DNA of 64,000 nucleotides, from contig JALWTA010000017.1 of NCBI GenBank assembly GCA_027082955.1, forward strand, positions 16,951-80,950, written 5' to 3'. The DNA is from Sulfurovum sp. (lineage in GTDB: Bacteria; Campylobacterota; Campylobacteria; Campylobacterales; Sulfurovaceae). The notes beneath the pieces were generated by a model. That model had not been told where the DNA came from, made no database searches, and saw only the letters and a program-made list of their open reading frames with translations. Shown in pieces: positions 1 to 8,568 of this stretch (the stretch's first letter is position 1; every line of letters starts with the position of its first letter). Position numbers and translations under genes: made by a program.

Positions 1-202
1 CATCTGCTACAGTAGCAATCGCTTCTGCCTGGTCATCAGGGATTTCGATATCGAATTTCTCTTCAAGTGCCATGACAAGCTCAACGACATCAAGACTGTC
101 AGCCCCAAGGTCTTCTACAAACTTGGACTCTTCCTTCACCTCATCGGGGCTCACGTTCAGTTGTTCAACAACCACTTCTTTTACATCATCAAATAATGCC
201 AT
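1..202 (-). CDS. acpP: Acyl carrier protein (3' end outside window)
   Basis: Cytoplasmic carrier of growing acyl chains in type II fatty acid synthesis. The visible 67 residues begin [15 protein letters not shown] and include the family signature [10 protein letters not shown], whose Ser receives the 4'-phosphopantetheine arm. The ATG has a good Shine-Dalgarno sequence (AAGGAG) 6 bases upstream. The gene runs off the left edge, so the last ten or so residues are missing. fabG lies about 8.4 kb away on the same strand instead of directly beside it. Identification is secure. Confidence 0.97.
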   Translation of the reverse strand, partial: MALFDDVKEVVVEQLNVSPDEVKEESKFVEDLGADSLDVVELVMALEEKFDIEIPDDQAEAIATVAD

Positions 203-234
203 TGATTTCTCCTTAATGTGTTAAAATACGCACA

Positions 235-243
235 AGTATAGCA
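235..243 (-). promoter_or_regulatory. Extended -10 promoter for acpP
   Basis: On the minus strand the sequence reads TGCTATACT, an extended -10 (TGn plus TATACT), about 33 bases before the acpP start. No clear -35 box is seen, which is common in Campylobacterota. Assigned by pattern only. Confidence 0.45.
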
Positions 244-420
244 GAGAATTGATAAAAAGCTCATGGAGCATGTCACTCAATTGGCATGCTTTGCCCTCTA
301 ACCAGCGTTTATATTTTTATAAAAAAACGTATCTATATTATACATTATATGCCCAACTATAATAATCTTTAGATATACTTGTAGATATCCATATCATATC
401 ATACAGGCAGTTGCACATTT

Positions 421-2325
421 ATGAAAACACTTTACGGTCGTATTGCAGACAAATTTAAACATTTCGGTGGGAAGAAGAGAGATGAAGAAACTTCCCAATC
501 ACAAACGGCTTCAGGGTCAGACATTCTTGAACAATACCGTATCGATACAAAAAAAATCAAAATAGAAAACCAGCCTTTTCGGCTTAGCGGACTGCTGCAT
601 ATCCTGACAAACAAGATCAGTGATCCGCTTCAGGCACACAAACACCATCTCTACTACGATGTCGATAAAGAGGTGGGGCGCTACATTATCGGTGACAACG
701 ACTACATAGAACAGATACTCCGCCCTCTTTTAATAGAACTGATAGAACAGAACAACAATGCTGAGGTTATACTTCATATATCGAAATACAAAGAGCAGTT
801 CATTGTATTTGATATGGGGAACGATACTGCTGTTTTGCCAAAAGCGCTGCTAAAAGCCTACGAATCCCCGGAAACGACGCCTGAAACATACAAAACGTCT
901 GTAGAGACTTTTATCAAAGCACAAAAGATCGCTGAAGCGATGGGGGGTTCTCTCTCGGTCAAAAGCGGCAAACGTACAGGGACACATTTTATCTTCAAAC
1001 TGCCATACATTGTCGACAGAGACAATCGAAGTAATCAGGCAAAGCTCAAAAACTTTCTCAATGGGAAACGGGCACTCTTTATCGGCAGAACAAAGTATGA
1101 TACACAACGTGCACAGTACATTTTCGGTGTGTTTGGCCTTAAAATCGAAAATATGAAACTGGAGGATTTTGAGAATAAAAAACCCCAACTTGATAAATAT
1201 TTTATGGTCATTTTGCGATCTGAGGATCTCTCCCCCAAACACATCACTCTTCTCAAAATGCTCAAACAGAACAAAAAGAATGATTTTAAACTCATCGTCA
1301 TCCATGAGCTGTTTGAAGAAACCGGCAAAATCGAAATGACCAAACAGATTGCGGATGCAGAGCTTTTCAACCCTACCATTATCGGTGATGTCGAAGAGAT
1401 ACTCTACCAGATGTTCATACTGAAAAGCAAAGCGGTCAAAGGCATCAGCAATATGCAAGTATTTGATCCTGCATCCTTCATGGTTGTCGGGCACAAAGAG
1501 CCGACAAAAAAAGACATGGAATACTTTAAGGGTGCCCACATCGCTGTTGCCGAAGACAGCAAGGTCGATCAACGGGTTATGCGCAATATTCTCGATGTTG
1601 AGGGGGTCAAACTTTTTCTTGTAGGCAACGGTGAAGAGCTTTTGAAAGTACTACGTACCGAAGAGATCGATATTGTCTTTACCGATATCAATATGCCTGT
1701 TATGGATGGGATCACGGCTACCAAAGAGATTAGAAGCGAATCTCGCTGGAAGGATCTTCCCATCATTTCCATTTCATCTATGGCCTTTGGGCATGAGATT
1801 AAAGCGATGCAGCTTGCAGGCATGAATGCATCGATATCCAAACCAATTTCGGCGCAGGATGTCTACCGTGCCCTGGAGCGTTTTTTGAAAATCACACCGG
1901 CGATGCAGGCACGTTATGCCAAAAAAATTCGCCAACAAAACATGCCATCACGATACAAAGGTGACAGTACTGTGCTCGATGTAGAGAAAGGTATTGCAGC
2001 AGCAGGAGGAAAACTGCAGTATGTAGAACTGCTTAATGAGACCATGGAGGTACTTGAAGACAGTCAGGAAGAACTGCGTAAACTGATCATCGGAGGCGAA
2101 TATGTGGCATTGAAGAACTTTACACGATCAATGGTCAGTCTCTATACGAACATCCATGCAACAGAGATGATTGCTATGTTCAACGAAATCATGATGTACC
2201 TCTCAAGCCACAGTACAAAAAGCTACCTCTCTGAATATATTCTCCTCTATGCCAAAAACCGTAAACGGCTTGAAGAGGAGATCAATAGTTTTAAAGCCTA
2301 TCTAACCGATATTGCACTCGCATAA
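421..2325 (+). CDS. Orphan hybrid signalling protein: HATPase-like, degenerate receiver, receiver, Hpt-like
   Basis: A 634-residue soluble protein. Residues about 60-195 look like a histidine-kinase ATPase fold (ends GTHFIFKLPY) but no dimerisation/phosphoacceptor His box is seen before it. Residues about 213-335 resemble a receiver that has lost its acidic pocket. Residues about 372-490 are an intact receiver: paired acids AEDSKVD, phospho-acceptor D422 in TDINMPVMDG, and a late Lys in SKPIS. The C-terminal helical part aligns with Hpt domains, but the phosphoryl His position holds Arg569 (FTRSMVSLY). No partner kinase is adjacent; the gene stands alone and converges with the receptor gene. 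Function is unknown; a signalling scaffold or a phosphate sink is possible. There is no strong ribosome site before the ATG. Confidence 0.8.
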   Translation: MKTLYGRIADKFKHFGGKKRDEETSQSQTASGSDILEQYRIDTKKIKIENQPFRLSGLLHILTNKISDPLQAHKHHLYYDVDKEVGRYIIGDNDYIEQILRPLLIELIEQNNNAEVILHISKYKEQFIVFDMGNDTAVLPKALLKAYESPETTPETYKTSVETFIKAQKIAEAMGGSLSVKSGKRTGTHFIFKLPYIVDRDNRSNQAKLKNFLNGKRALFIGRTKYDTQRAQYIFGVFGLKIENMKLEDFENKKPQLDKYFMVILRSEDLSPKHITLLKMLKQNKKNDFKLIVIHELFEETGKIEMTKQIADAELFNPTIIGDVEEILYQMFILKSKAVKGISNMQVFDPASFMVVGHKEPTKKDMEYFKGAHIAVAEDSKVDQRVMRNILDVEGVKLFLVGNGEELLKVLRTEEIDIVFTDINMPVMDGITATKEIRSESRWKDLPIISISSMAFGHEIKAMQLAGMNASISKPISAQDVYRALERFLKITPAMQARYAKKIRQQNMPSRYKGDSTVLDVEKGIAAAGGKLQYVELLNETMEVLEDSQEELRKLIIGGEYVALKNFTRSMVSLYTNIHATEMIAMFNEIMMYLSSHSTKSYLSEYILLYAKNRKRLEEEINSFKAYLTDIALA

Positions 2326-2345
2326 AAAAAGAGCTTCATTGAAGC
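2324..2345 (-). terminator. Rho-independent terminator of the TonB-receptor gene
   Basis: GCTTC-ATT-GAAGC forms a short hairpin at 2333-2345. On the minus strand it is followed, after two bases, by a run of seven T. It lies 3 bases beyond the stop codon of the minus-strand receptor gene and overlaps the stop of the plus-strand gene. Confidence 0.6.
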
Positions 2346-2348
2346 GAT

Positions 2349-4391
2349 TTAAAAACGATATTTGAGATTGGCGTAAATATAGCGTCCCGGCTCGTTCATC
2401 AACATGATCTCATCCCCTCCGGTGATTAATGTCAGGTCTTTGTATGTATTGGAGATGGCATAGGTTTTGTCAAAAAGATTGTCAATACCGACAGTCACCT
2501 CAAAGTGCTTGGCAAACGTTTTTGTTCCTTTCAAATTGACAACAGCATATCCGTCCAGTGCCTGTTCACCGTTGTCTGCATCGTAGTCCGACCACTTTGC
2601 CGATGCGATGAGCTCTGCTGAGAGTGCAAGTGTCTCATCCCAGTCATAATTGAGTGCTATATTGGCTTTCAACGGCGGGATCTCAGGAAGATCCGTATCG
2701 GTCTGACCGGTCAATGGATCTTTTTTTTCACCTCTTTGGTACGCTGCTCCGTAATCGATATAAAATAACTCTGAGAACGCATAAGTACCGCTTAACTCAG
2801 CACCCCAAATGGCAGCATCCGCATTCTCATACCGTTGTGTAGTGGCGTTGTAGAGAATGTCATCTTTGAGGTCACTGTAGAAGAGTTTGGCTTTGAATGT
2901 CGCATTATCATACGCAGCATCGACACCAATGTCAACTTCACGGTTCACCACTTTATTGAGGTCAAGGTTGCCTACCGTATGTCCGGTTTTGCCTTTGGTA
3001 TGAAAGTAAAGCTCTTTCCCGTCAGGTACCCTTGAAGCGATACCCACACCAGCAAAATATTTCAGATTTTCATCTGCATGGTAGGTTGCAAAAAGATTTC
3101 CGTTTAGGGCATTGTAGTTGTTTTTGGGAACGCCGGGTCGTGCAGTTGAGACTGTTGTATCGTCATATCGGAGTCCCGCTTTTAGATCAACACTCTTCAA
3201 AGCGACTTTGTCTGCCACAAACAGCGCAGTGTTTTCCGTTTGGGCATCCCAGATACTATGAAAGTTTGGATGGGAAGCATTGGGAAACGGCTTTTCATTT
3301 CGCCAATAGGCACCGTCCCAGTTGCGCTTGGAGTAGTCAATCCCTACAGTAATATTATGGTTGTCCATCGTAAATGCATTTTTCAGCTTTGCCCCCTGCA
3401 TTTTGCTACTAAGCTGATGTTTGAGTACACCAAGTGTACCGCTTCCCATCGGTTTGGCAGTTGATTTTCTGTAACGGTTGGACATAGGATGGTCTACCTC
3501 TGAGCGGTACAAATCGAGCGTCAGTTTTTCAGAGTATCTTCCCAACGCTTTGAGTGTATAGTTAAATGTATAGATCTCTCCCTTGTCATAATCGGCATCC
3601 ATCGGTGTATTGGGATAGAGTACATCCTCACTCTTATCCTGCGTATAGCCAAAGCTTACCGACTGCGTATCGGTAATATCCCAAAAGAGTTTGCCCATGA
3701 TTGTCTTTTTGCTAAAGGCATCCAGACCACGGTACTGCGGCTTGTATGCCATCCCTTTGGCTTTGGGATGGGTTGCAATGTAGGCATCCTGCTGCTGGGC
3801 AAAATCTCTGCCCTCACCGTCTTCATACTGTCCACTCTTTTCTGTTGAAGCCGAAAGCAGTACCCTTACACTGTCAGTACCTCCTGAAAGGCTCACAGCA
3901 CCCTTTTGGTAGCCCCAGCTTCCGGCATTGAGACTCACATCACCGTGCCACTCTTTTGTGGGCTTGAGAGTATGGATCTTGACATCGGCACTCAATACCC
4001 CGAAATCTTCTACATTGTAAGGTCCTTCATTGATCTCGACATAGTCAATGTTATTGGTAAGGACATGTGACACCGGAGGATCCATCCGGTTGGGGCAGGC
4101 ACCGTAGAGTTTGGCTCCGTCTATCGTGACATTGACATTGTCTTTCTTCTGTCCGCGGACAATGATGTCATTTGCCACACCCGAACGGCGTACCAGTGTC
4201 ACACTCGGTGACTGTTTGAAAAGCGCCTCGGAGAGATCGGCAGACTTTATCTCATCTCCGTGTACATCCTTGACTACTTCCGTATCGATATTTGATACCA
4301 CATCGATCGTACCTATCTGCTGAGCACTCTCCGCATGCAGCGATACTGCACATGCCAATGAGATCATAATCAGTGCATTTTTTTTAGCCAT
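2349..4391 (-). CDS. TonB-dependent outer-membrane receptor, OprC/NosA-like (copper)
   Basis: A 680-residue outer-membrane beta-barrel with an N-terminal signal peptide ending near LHAES, a plug domain (about residues 35-160) and a C-terminal Phe (NLKYRF) typical of barrel proteins. The plug contains GACPNRMDPP with C99 and M103, matching the CxxxM copper site and following MDPP of the OprC/NosA copper-receptor family. That motif, not the general fold, is why copper is proposed; other metal or chelate substrates cannot be excluded. It lies downstream of exbB-exbD-tonB on the same strand, 63 bases after tonB, which supplies its energy. The Shine-Dalgarno sequence GAGGAAGG is good. Confidence 0.88.
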   Translation of the reverse strand: MAKKNALIMISLACAVSLHAESAQQIGTIDVVSNIDTEVVKDVHGDEIKSADLSEALFKQSPSVTLVRRSGVANDIIVRGQKKDNVNVTIDGAKLYGACPNRMDPPVSHVLTNNIDYVEINEGPYNVEDFGVLSADVKIHTLKPTKEWHGDVSLNAGSWGYQKGAVSLSGGTDSVRVLLSASTEKSGQYEDGEGRDFAQQQDAYIATHPKAKGMAYKPQYRGLDAFSKKTIMGKLFWDITDTQSVSFGYTQDKSEDVLYPNTPMDADYDKGEIYTFNYTLKALGRYSEKLTLDLYRSEVDHPMSNRYRKSTAKPMGSGTLGVLKHQLSSKMQGAKLKNAFTMDNHNITVGIDYSKRNWDGAYWRNEKPFPNASHPNFHSIWDAQTENTALFVADKVALKSVDLKAGLRYDDTTVSTARPGVPKNNYNALNGNLFATYHADENLKYFAGVGIASRVPDGKELYFHTKGKTGHTVGNLDLNKVVNREVDIGVDAAYDNATFKAKLFYSDLKDDILYNATTQRYENADAAIWGAELSGTYAFSELFYIDYGAAYQRGEKKDPLTGQTDTDLPEIPPLKANIALNYDWDETLALSAELIASAKWSDYDADNGEQALDGYAVVNLKGTKTFAKHFEVTVGIDNLFDKTYAISNTYKDLTLITGGDEIMLMNEPGRYIYANLKYRF

Positions 4392-4435
4392 TACACTTCC
4401 TTCCTCGAAAAATATTGAAGAAGTATGACAAGCTT

Positions 4436-4455
4436 GTGTTAAATTAGTGTTAAAT
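4436..4455. repeat. Two 9-bp direct repeats, 11 bp apart
   Basis: GTGTTAAAT occurs at 4436-4444 and again at 4447-4455, one helical turn apart, in the short gap before the TonB-receptor gene and touching the tonB stop codon. The spacing suits a protein binding one face of the DNA. No known operator consensus (for example a Fur box) matches well. Confidence 0.35.
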
Positions 4456-5192
4456 CAGCGCAACCGGTACCTCAAAGTAAGTGACACGGTACAGGGAAGC
4501 TGCATGGGTGCTTTGTTTGCATCAACTGGGAAAGCACTTTGAATCGCCTTACGTGCAGAGCTGTAGAAGAGACTGGAACCGGAGAGAACAATATTGCCGA
4601 CACTGCCGTTTTTCAAAATGGTAAACCGTGCCTTGACCGTTCCTTGCATGCCGCGTCTCTTTGCCACACGAGGATAGCTTTTTGCCTTATTGATTTTCGC
4701 TCTAATCTGTGCAAGAAACTCATTTTTGCGTGCCGCGCTTCTATGAGGTGTTCCTCCGCCGCTTACGCGACGTTTTTGATGCACAGAGTGGGTCTTCTTT
4801 TTTACCCTTTTATGTTGCTTGGTCTTCTTTACCGCTGTTTTTTTGACAACTGGTTTTGGTATTGGTTTTACTATCGGTTTTGGCATAGGTACAGGTTCTG
4901 GCTTTGGCGGGGTTGGCTTTTTGGGAGGCGTTTTAGGTTTGGGAGACTTCGGTTTTGGTTTCTCTTTTCTCTCTGGCTCTTGTTTGACAGGCTGCTCAGG
5001 CTGAATGGGTGCAGCAACATTGGTGGGCAGGGCTTTGGGAACAAACTGCGAGAGCGAAAGATCTATTTTGCTCTCATCCGGTTTGTCAGAGATGGCGATA
5101 ATCGTTTTAAAAGTGTCAACATAAACCCATGCGGCAAACAGGTACAAAAGGGCTGTCAGAAAAAAAGAGACCTTGTAGCGATGCCGTTTCAC
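4455..5192 (-). CDS. tonB: TonB energy-transducing protein
   Basis: A 245-residue inner-membrane protein that links the proton-driven ExbBD motor to outer-membrane receptors. One N-terminal membrane helix (about residues 10-28) is followed by a long periplasmic Pro/Lys-rich linker (about 65-125, many PKP repeats), a basic stretch, and a C-terminal TonB fold (about 155-245) with the family block YPRVAKRRGMQGTVKARF. It starts with GTG; GAGG overlaps the exbD stop and gives the ribosome site. It is the last gene of exbB-exbD-tonB. Confidence 0.95.
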   Translation of the reverse strand: MKRHRYKVSFFLTALLYLFAAWVYVDTFKTIIAISDKPDESKIDLSLSQFVPKALPTNVAAPIQPEQPVKQEPERKEKPKPKSPKPKTPPKKPTPPKPEPVPMPKPIVKPIPKPVVKKTAVKKTKQHKRVKKKTHSVHQKRRVSGGGTPHRSAARKNEFLAQIRAKINKAKSYPRVAKRRGMQGTVKARFTILKNGSVGNIVLSGSSLFYSSARKAIQSAFPVDANKAPMQLPCTVSLTLRYRLR

Positions 5193-5200
5193 GCAAACCT

Positions 5201-5578
5201 CTACTGCTTGGTTACAATGGAGATGTTCTCAAACTCTCTGGCTTTCATCACATCGATCACTTTGACAAAATAGTCAAATGGTGTCAACTTGTCCGTGTGC
5301 AGCGAAACAATATCTTTTTTAGGATGCAGCGTATTCAGTTTCCTTTTTAACGCTTCAAAGGTGACAGGGGATTTATTGTAAAAATATTTCCCCTCCTTGT
5401 CAATAGCGATGACAATACTCTTTTTCTCTTCAGACTTCTTGCTGCTCGCAGCAGGCAGGTCTATCTTGATGGTTTTGTTCTGTACAAAACTTGCCGTTGC
5501 CAGTACAATGACAAGCAGTACCAGTACAATATCGATGAAGGGGACGACATTCATCTTGTCAAAGCGTTCGCGTCTCAT
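5201..5578 (-). CDS. exbD: ExbD-type biopolymer transport protein
   Basis: A 125-residue inner-membrane protein of the TonB motor. One N-terminal membrane helix (about residues 12-32) contains the conserved Asp of the proton path in NVVPFIDIVLVLLVI; the rest is a small periplasmic domain. Its ATG overlaps the exbB stop by 4 bases (ATGA), so the two are probably translationally coupled. Length is normal for the family. Confidence 0.95.
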   Translation of the reverse strand: MRRERFDKMNVVPFIDIVLVLLVIVLATASFVQNKTIKIDLPAASSKKSEEKKSIVIAIDKEGKYFYNKSPVTFEALKRKLNTLHPKKDIVSLHTDKLTPFDYFVKVIDVMKAREFENISIVTKQ

Positions 5579-6024
5579 CCGCGCAGTTTCCCCTCGTCAC
5601 GCAAGATCTCCCACTGGGAGATGAGCTTGTCAACCTTTGACAACAAAGCGTTGTAGATCGCCGTGGCAGGAATGGCAACGACCAGTCCCGCAGCCGTTGC
5701 TTTCAGTGCCAGTGCAAGATGTTTCATGATCTCTCCGGCATTGATGTCATTTTGGTTGTCGCCAATGATATAAAATGTCAGAATAATCGCCAACACCGTA
5801 CCAAGCAGTCCGATATAAGGCGCATTGACCCCGATAGAGGCGATGGTCGACAGATGTTTCCCCAAATCAAGCTCCAGTGCCTTCTCATGGGTATACTCCT
5901 CAAGCTTGACACTGCGGTAAAAAAGGATACGCTCAATGGCAAAAGCAAAGGTAATGAAACTCAGGAAAAGCAGAAACCCGATAATTCCGTAATCGATAAT
6001 GTGTTTGATCTGTTCTACCGGCAT
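5575..6024 (-). CDS. exbB: ExbB-type MotA/TolQ/ExbB proton channel protein
   Basis: A 149-residue membrane protein with three predicted helices (about residues 12-30, 65-90 and 105-128). It shows the MotA/TolQ/ExbB features, including APYIGLLGTVLAI and the KATAAGLVVAIPATAIYN block. It forms the proton channel with ExbD. At 149 residues it is the short ExbB type common in Campylobacterota. It is the first gene of the exbB-exbD-tonB unit, which may also carry the receptor gene. Confidence 0.95.
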   Translation of the reverse strand: MPVEQIKHIIDYGIIGFLLFLSFITFAFAIERILFYRSVKLEEYTHEKALELDLGKHLSTIASIGVNAPYIGLLGTVLAIILTFYIIGDNQNDINAGEIMKHLALALKATAAGLVVAIPATAIYNALLSKVDKLISQWEILRDEGKLRG

Positions 6025-6038
6025 AGACCCTCTTTTCC

Positions 6039-6055
6039 ATCCGCATGATGCGGAT
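6039..6055. other. Hairpin in the exbB leader
   Basis: ATCCGCA-TGA-TGCGGAT is a perfect 7-bp stem with a 3-base loop, 15 bases upstream of exbB. There is no T-run on either side, so it is more likely an operator or a leader hairpin than a terminator. Regulator unknown. Confidence 0.5.
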
Positions 6056-6093
6056 TGGTTTATTTGAATGCAGAGATTATATTGGAAATTAGA

Positions 6094-6996
6094 TTATAAA
6101 CCGGAATCTTTCAATACCGGACATCCCGTCGGAAGGATCAGTTCTATCTCTTTGTGCCGCACTTCAAAGCGTATTCTCTGGGCACTGTACGGCTCTCCGT
6201 CAAGATTGACAGCACTCTTTGTCTTAGGGATAGACTCCACCCACCGTTTTTGAAACCGTTTAACGTAAATACCTGAATGCTCATAATCAAGTACCTCGGC
6301 GATTACCTCCCCCAGATCGGTCATAGGAAACTCTAGAATAATCACAATATCGAGCAGTCCGTCATCAATATAGGCTTTGGGCGCAAGCATCTGTCCTCCG
6401 CCGGCTTGCCGTCCGTTACAGACCACACCGGCGATTGTCCTTCCTTCAATGTCAAGATCATCCGCAATTAACCGTCCCTCATGGCTGGTATAGTTTAGTG
6501 CTTTGATAACTGCCGAAAGCGTATAGGCACCCCCTCCAAGGAAGTTTTTGAGAGAAGGCGGGGTATCTGCCACCACCTGCGCACCAAATCCGCTGGAAGC
6601 AACATTGATAAAGTAGCGTTCATTCGCCTGTACCACATCGACCGCATAGCTCTCTCCCTCTACAGCCAAACGCAAAGCTTCAAGCGGCAGCACAGGAAGC
6701 GCACATGCGGTAGCAAAATCGTTGGCAGTACCCATAGGGAGTATCGCCAGTTTCGGACGCTGTGCTTTTGGAAGACGCATCAATCCATTGACCGCTTCGT
6801 TAACAGAACCATCCCCGCCTGCGATCACTACTCTTTTGACTCCCTCACGGCTCGCCTCTTCAACAAAGCGTATGGCATCACCATACTCCCACGTCACACG
6901 CACACCGATTTCAACCCCTTCGCTTCTTAACTGCATCACGGCATCGCGAAAGGTTTCATCCAATGCCTTTTTGCCGTTGAGTATGACCCGTATCAT
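6094..6996 (-). CDS. Diacylglycerol/YegS-type lipid kinase
   Basis: A 300-residue DAGK catalytic-fold protein. The nucleotide-binding signature GGDGSVNEAVNGL lies at residues 60-72, and the later conserved block LPMGTANDFATA follows. Such enzymes phosphorylate lipid or sphingoid-type substrates with ATP; the exact lipid here cannot be told from sequence. It overlaps the upstream histidine-kinase gene by 4 bases, so it is the last gene of the fabG, response regulator, kinase, lipid-kinase series. Confidence 0.88.
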   Translation of the reverse strand: MIRVILNGKKALDETFRDAVMQLRSEGVEIGVRVTWEYGDAIRFVEEASREGVKRVVIAGGDGSVNEAVNGLMRLPKAQRPKLAILPMGTANDFATACALPVLPLEALRLAVEGESYAVDVVQANERYFINVASSGFGAQVVADTPPSLKNFLGGGAYTLSAVIKALNYTSHEGRLIADDLDIEGRTIAGVVCNGRQAGGGQMLAPKAYIDDGLLDIVIILEFPMTDLGEVIAEVLDYEHSGIYVKRFQKRWVESIPKTKSAVNLDGEPYSAQRIRFEVRHKEIELILPTGCPVLKDSGL

Positions 6997-7853
6997 CTGC
7001 TTTCTCTCTCCTCTTCATTCACCATGATCCGATTAAGATCAAGTACTACTTTTGTACCTTCCCCTTTTTGGGAGTAGATCTGAATCCCGATATCCTCTCT
7101 GTCACAGTAGGCTTTGACCAGTGCCAGACCGATCCCCTCTCCTTGGTGGGAAGCATCTGCCTGATAGTAACGTTCAAAAACCCGAAGCAGCTGTGCTTCA
7201 TCCATGCCAATACCGCTGTCAATGATCTCAAGTATACCGTTTTTACAGCTTATATGTACAGGTACTGTTTTGGGTGAGTATTTCATCGCATTGAGGATCA
7301 AGTTATCAAACATCTGTTCAAAACCGATTTTATCCGCAAACAGCATACACGCATCTACATCCGCTGTTATAGGGTTTCGCCGCTGCTCTTCAAAGATTTC
7401 AATACGCTCTTTCACAAGATTATCAAGCGAAAATTGTTCCCGTGTAATCTCCTGCATCTCTTTTCGCATAGTATAGAGCAGTTCCTCGTACAAACGGCTC
7501 AAACGTTTTGCTGCCCCCTCAATGCGTGCCAGACGTTTTTGTGTCCGTTCATCTTCAGCTGTTTTAGAAAGCATGGAAAGGTTTGCTTCGATCGTCGAGA
7601 GAGGAAGATTGAGCTCATGTACAATATCTTTAGTCAAATGCAACAGATGCGCTTCACGCTTTTTGTGCGGTGCCACAAGCTGGGATGCGATCACATACCC
7701 CCACCCTGCACTCAGAAGCAGTACAAGCCCGCTGCCTGCAAGAAATGTCTCTTCCGAAAACCCTTCATTACGCAAAAACCAGTAGAGAAAACTCAGCAGC
7801 AGCGCCACGGTCGTCACATATCCCAGTGCTGTCAGGGCAATTGCTTTTTTCAT
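6993..7853 (-). CDS. Membrane sensor histidine kinase
   Basis: A 286-residue kinase. Two membrane helices (about residues 5-27 and 38-60) are separated by only about ten residues, so there is no real periplasmic sensor domain. A HisKA domain follows with phospho-acceptor H79 in DIVHELNLPLS, then N box NLILNAMKYSP, G1 DSGIGMDEAQ and G2 GEGIGLALVKAY. It pairs with the response regulator 58 bases upstream on the same strand. The signal is unknown and may be sensed in or at the membrane. Confidence 0.93.
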   Translation of the reverse strand: MKKAIALTALGYVTTVALLLSFLYWFLRNEGFSEETFLAGSGLVLLLSAGWGYVIASQLVAPHKKREAHLLHLTKDIVHELNLPLSTIEANLSMLSKTAEDERTQKRLARIEGAAKRLSRLYEELLYTMRKEMQEITREQFSLDNLVKERIEIFEEQRRNPITADVDACMLFADKIGFEQMFDNLILNAMKYSPKTVPVHISCKNGILEIIDSGIGMDEAQLLRVFERYYQADASHQGEGIGLALVKAYCDREDIGIQIYSQKGEGTKVVLDLNRIMVNEEERESR

Positions 7854-7911
7854 ATTTGTATCTCTTTTTCACAGAAGATTCGCCCTTGGCAAGGGAAACA
7901 TATATGTGTCA

Positions 7912-8568
7912 TTATGCTTTCCAGCGGTACCCAAGACCGCGTACATTGACGATTGCATCCGGAAAAAGTTTTTTAAGCTGTGTGACATAGACACGAAGTG
8001 CCCCGTCACTCGCCTGCTGTCCGGAAGCCCACAGCCGCTCTCTTATCATCTCCATGCTGACCAACTCCCCTTTTGCCTCAAGCAGCAGTATCAGCAGATC
8101 AACAGCCTTCTTGCTGATATTGAGATCATTGCCGGATGTATCATAGAGCGTTTTGCTCATACTCTCAAGTCTATAGTCCCCCACCTGCACATACTTTTGA
8201 CGTATCTGCCGACGCAGTACCGCCTCAATGCGCAGCAGCAGTTCATCCAGATCAACCGGCTTTTTCATGTAATCATCCGCACCGACACCAAATCCTTCAT
8301 GCAAAGAAGCTTTGTCTTCACGGGAAGTGAGAAAAATAGCGGGAGTCACATCTTGACTTTCCCTCAGTTTTCCAAGGAGATCAAAACCGTTTTCATATGG
8401 AAGATTGACATCGAAAAGGTAGAGATCGTAGATGTTGCTATAGGTAAGATCAAGTGCGGTGTAAGGGTCAAGCGCCGTATCGACAGCAAACCCCTCCTCT
8501 TCAAGAAAGTCCTGCAGTGTCTCGTTAAAGAGCTTGTCGTCTTCGAGAAGGAGGAGTTTAGCAGACAT
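7912..8568 (-). CDS. OmpR-family response regulator
   Basis: A 218-residue transcription regulator. The N-terminal receiver has the acidic pair E9/D10-D11, phospho-acceptor D53 in FDVNLPYENG, and the late Lys in MKKPVD. The C-terminal winged-helix DNA-binding domain covers about residues 130-218 and ends in VRGLGYRWKA. Its ATG shares one base with the fabG stop (TAATG), so expression is tied to fabG. The partner kinase follows directly. Confidence 0.95.
   Translation of the reverse strand: MSAKLLLLEDDKLFNETLQDFLEEEGFAVDTALDPYTALDLTYSNIYDLYLFDVNLPYENGFDLLGKLRESQDVTPAIFLTSREDKASLHEGFGVGADDYMKKPVDLDELLLRIEAVLRRQIRQKYVQVGDYRLESMSKTLYDTSGNDLNISKKAVDLLILLLEAKGELVSMEMIRERLWASGQQASDGALRVYVTQLKKLFPDAIVNVRGLGYRWKA

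Noticed and set aside
850..1572. 240-codon minus-strand frame opposite the signalling protein
   Set aside because: Its composition (Phe, His and Cys rich) is typical of a reversed coding frame; no domain was seen.
7883..7895. CCCTT-GGC-AAGGG hairpin between response regulator and kinase genes as a terminator
   Set aside because: No T-run follows it on the minus strand, and the two genes belong together functionally.
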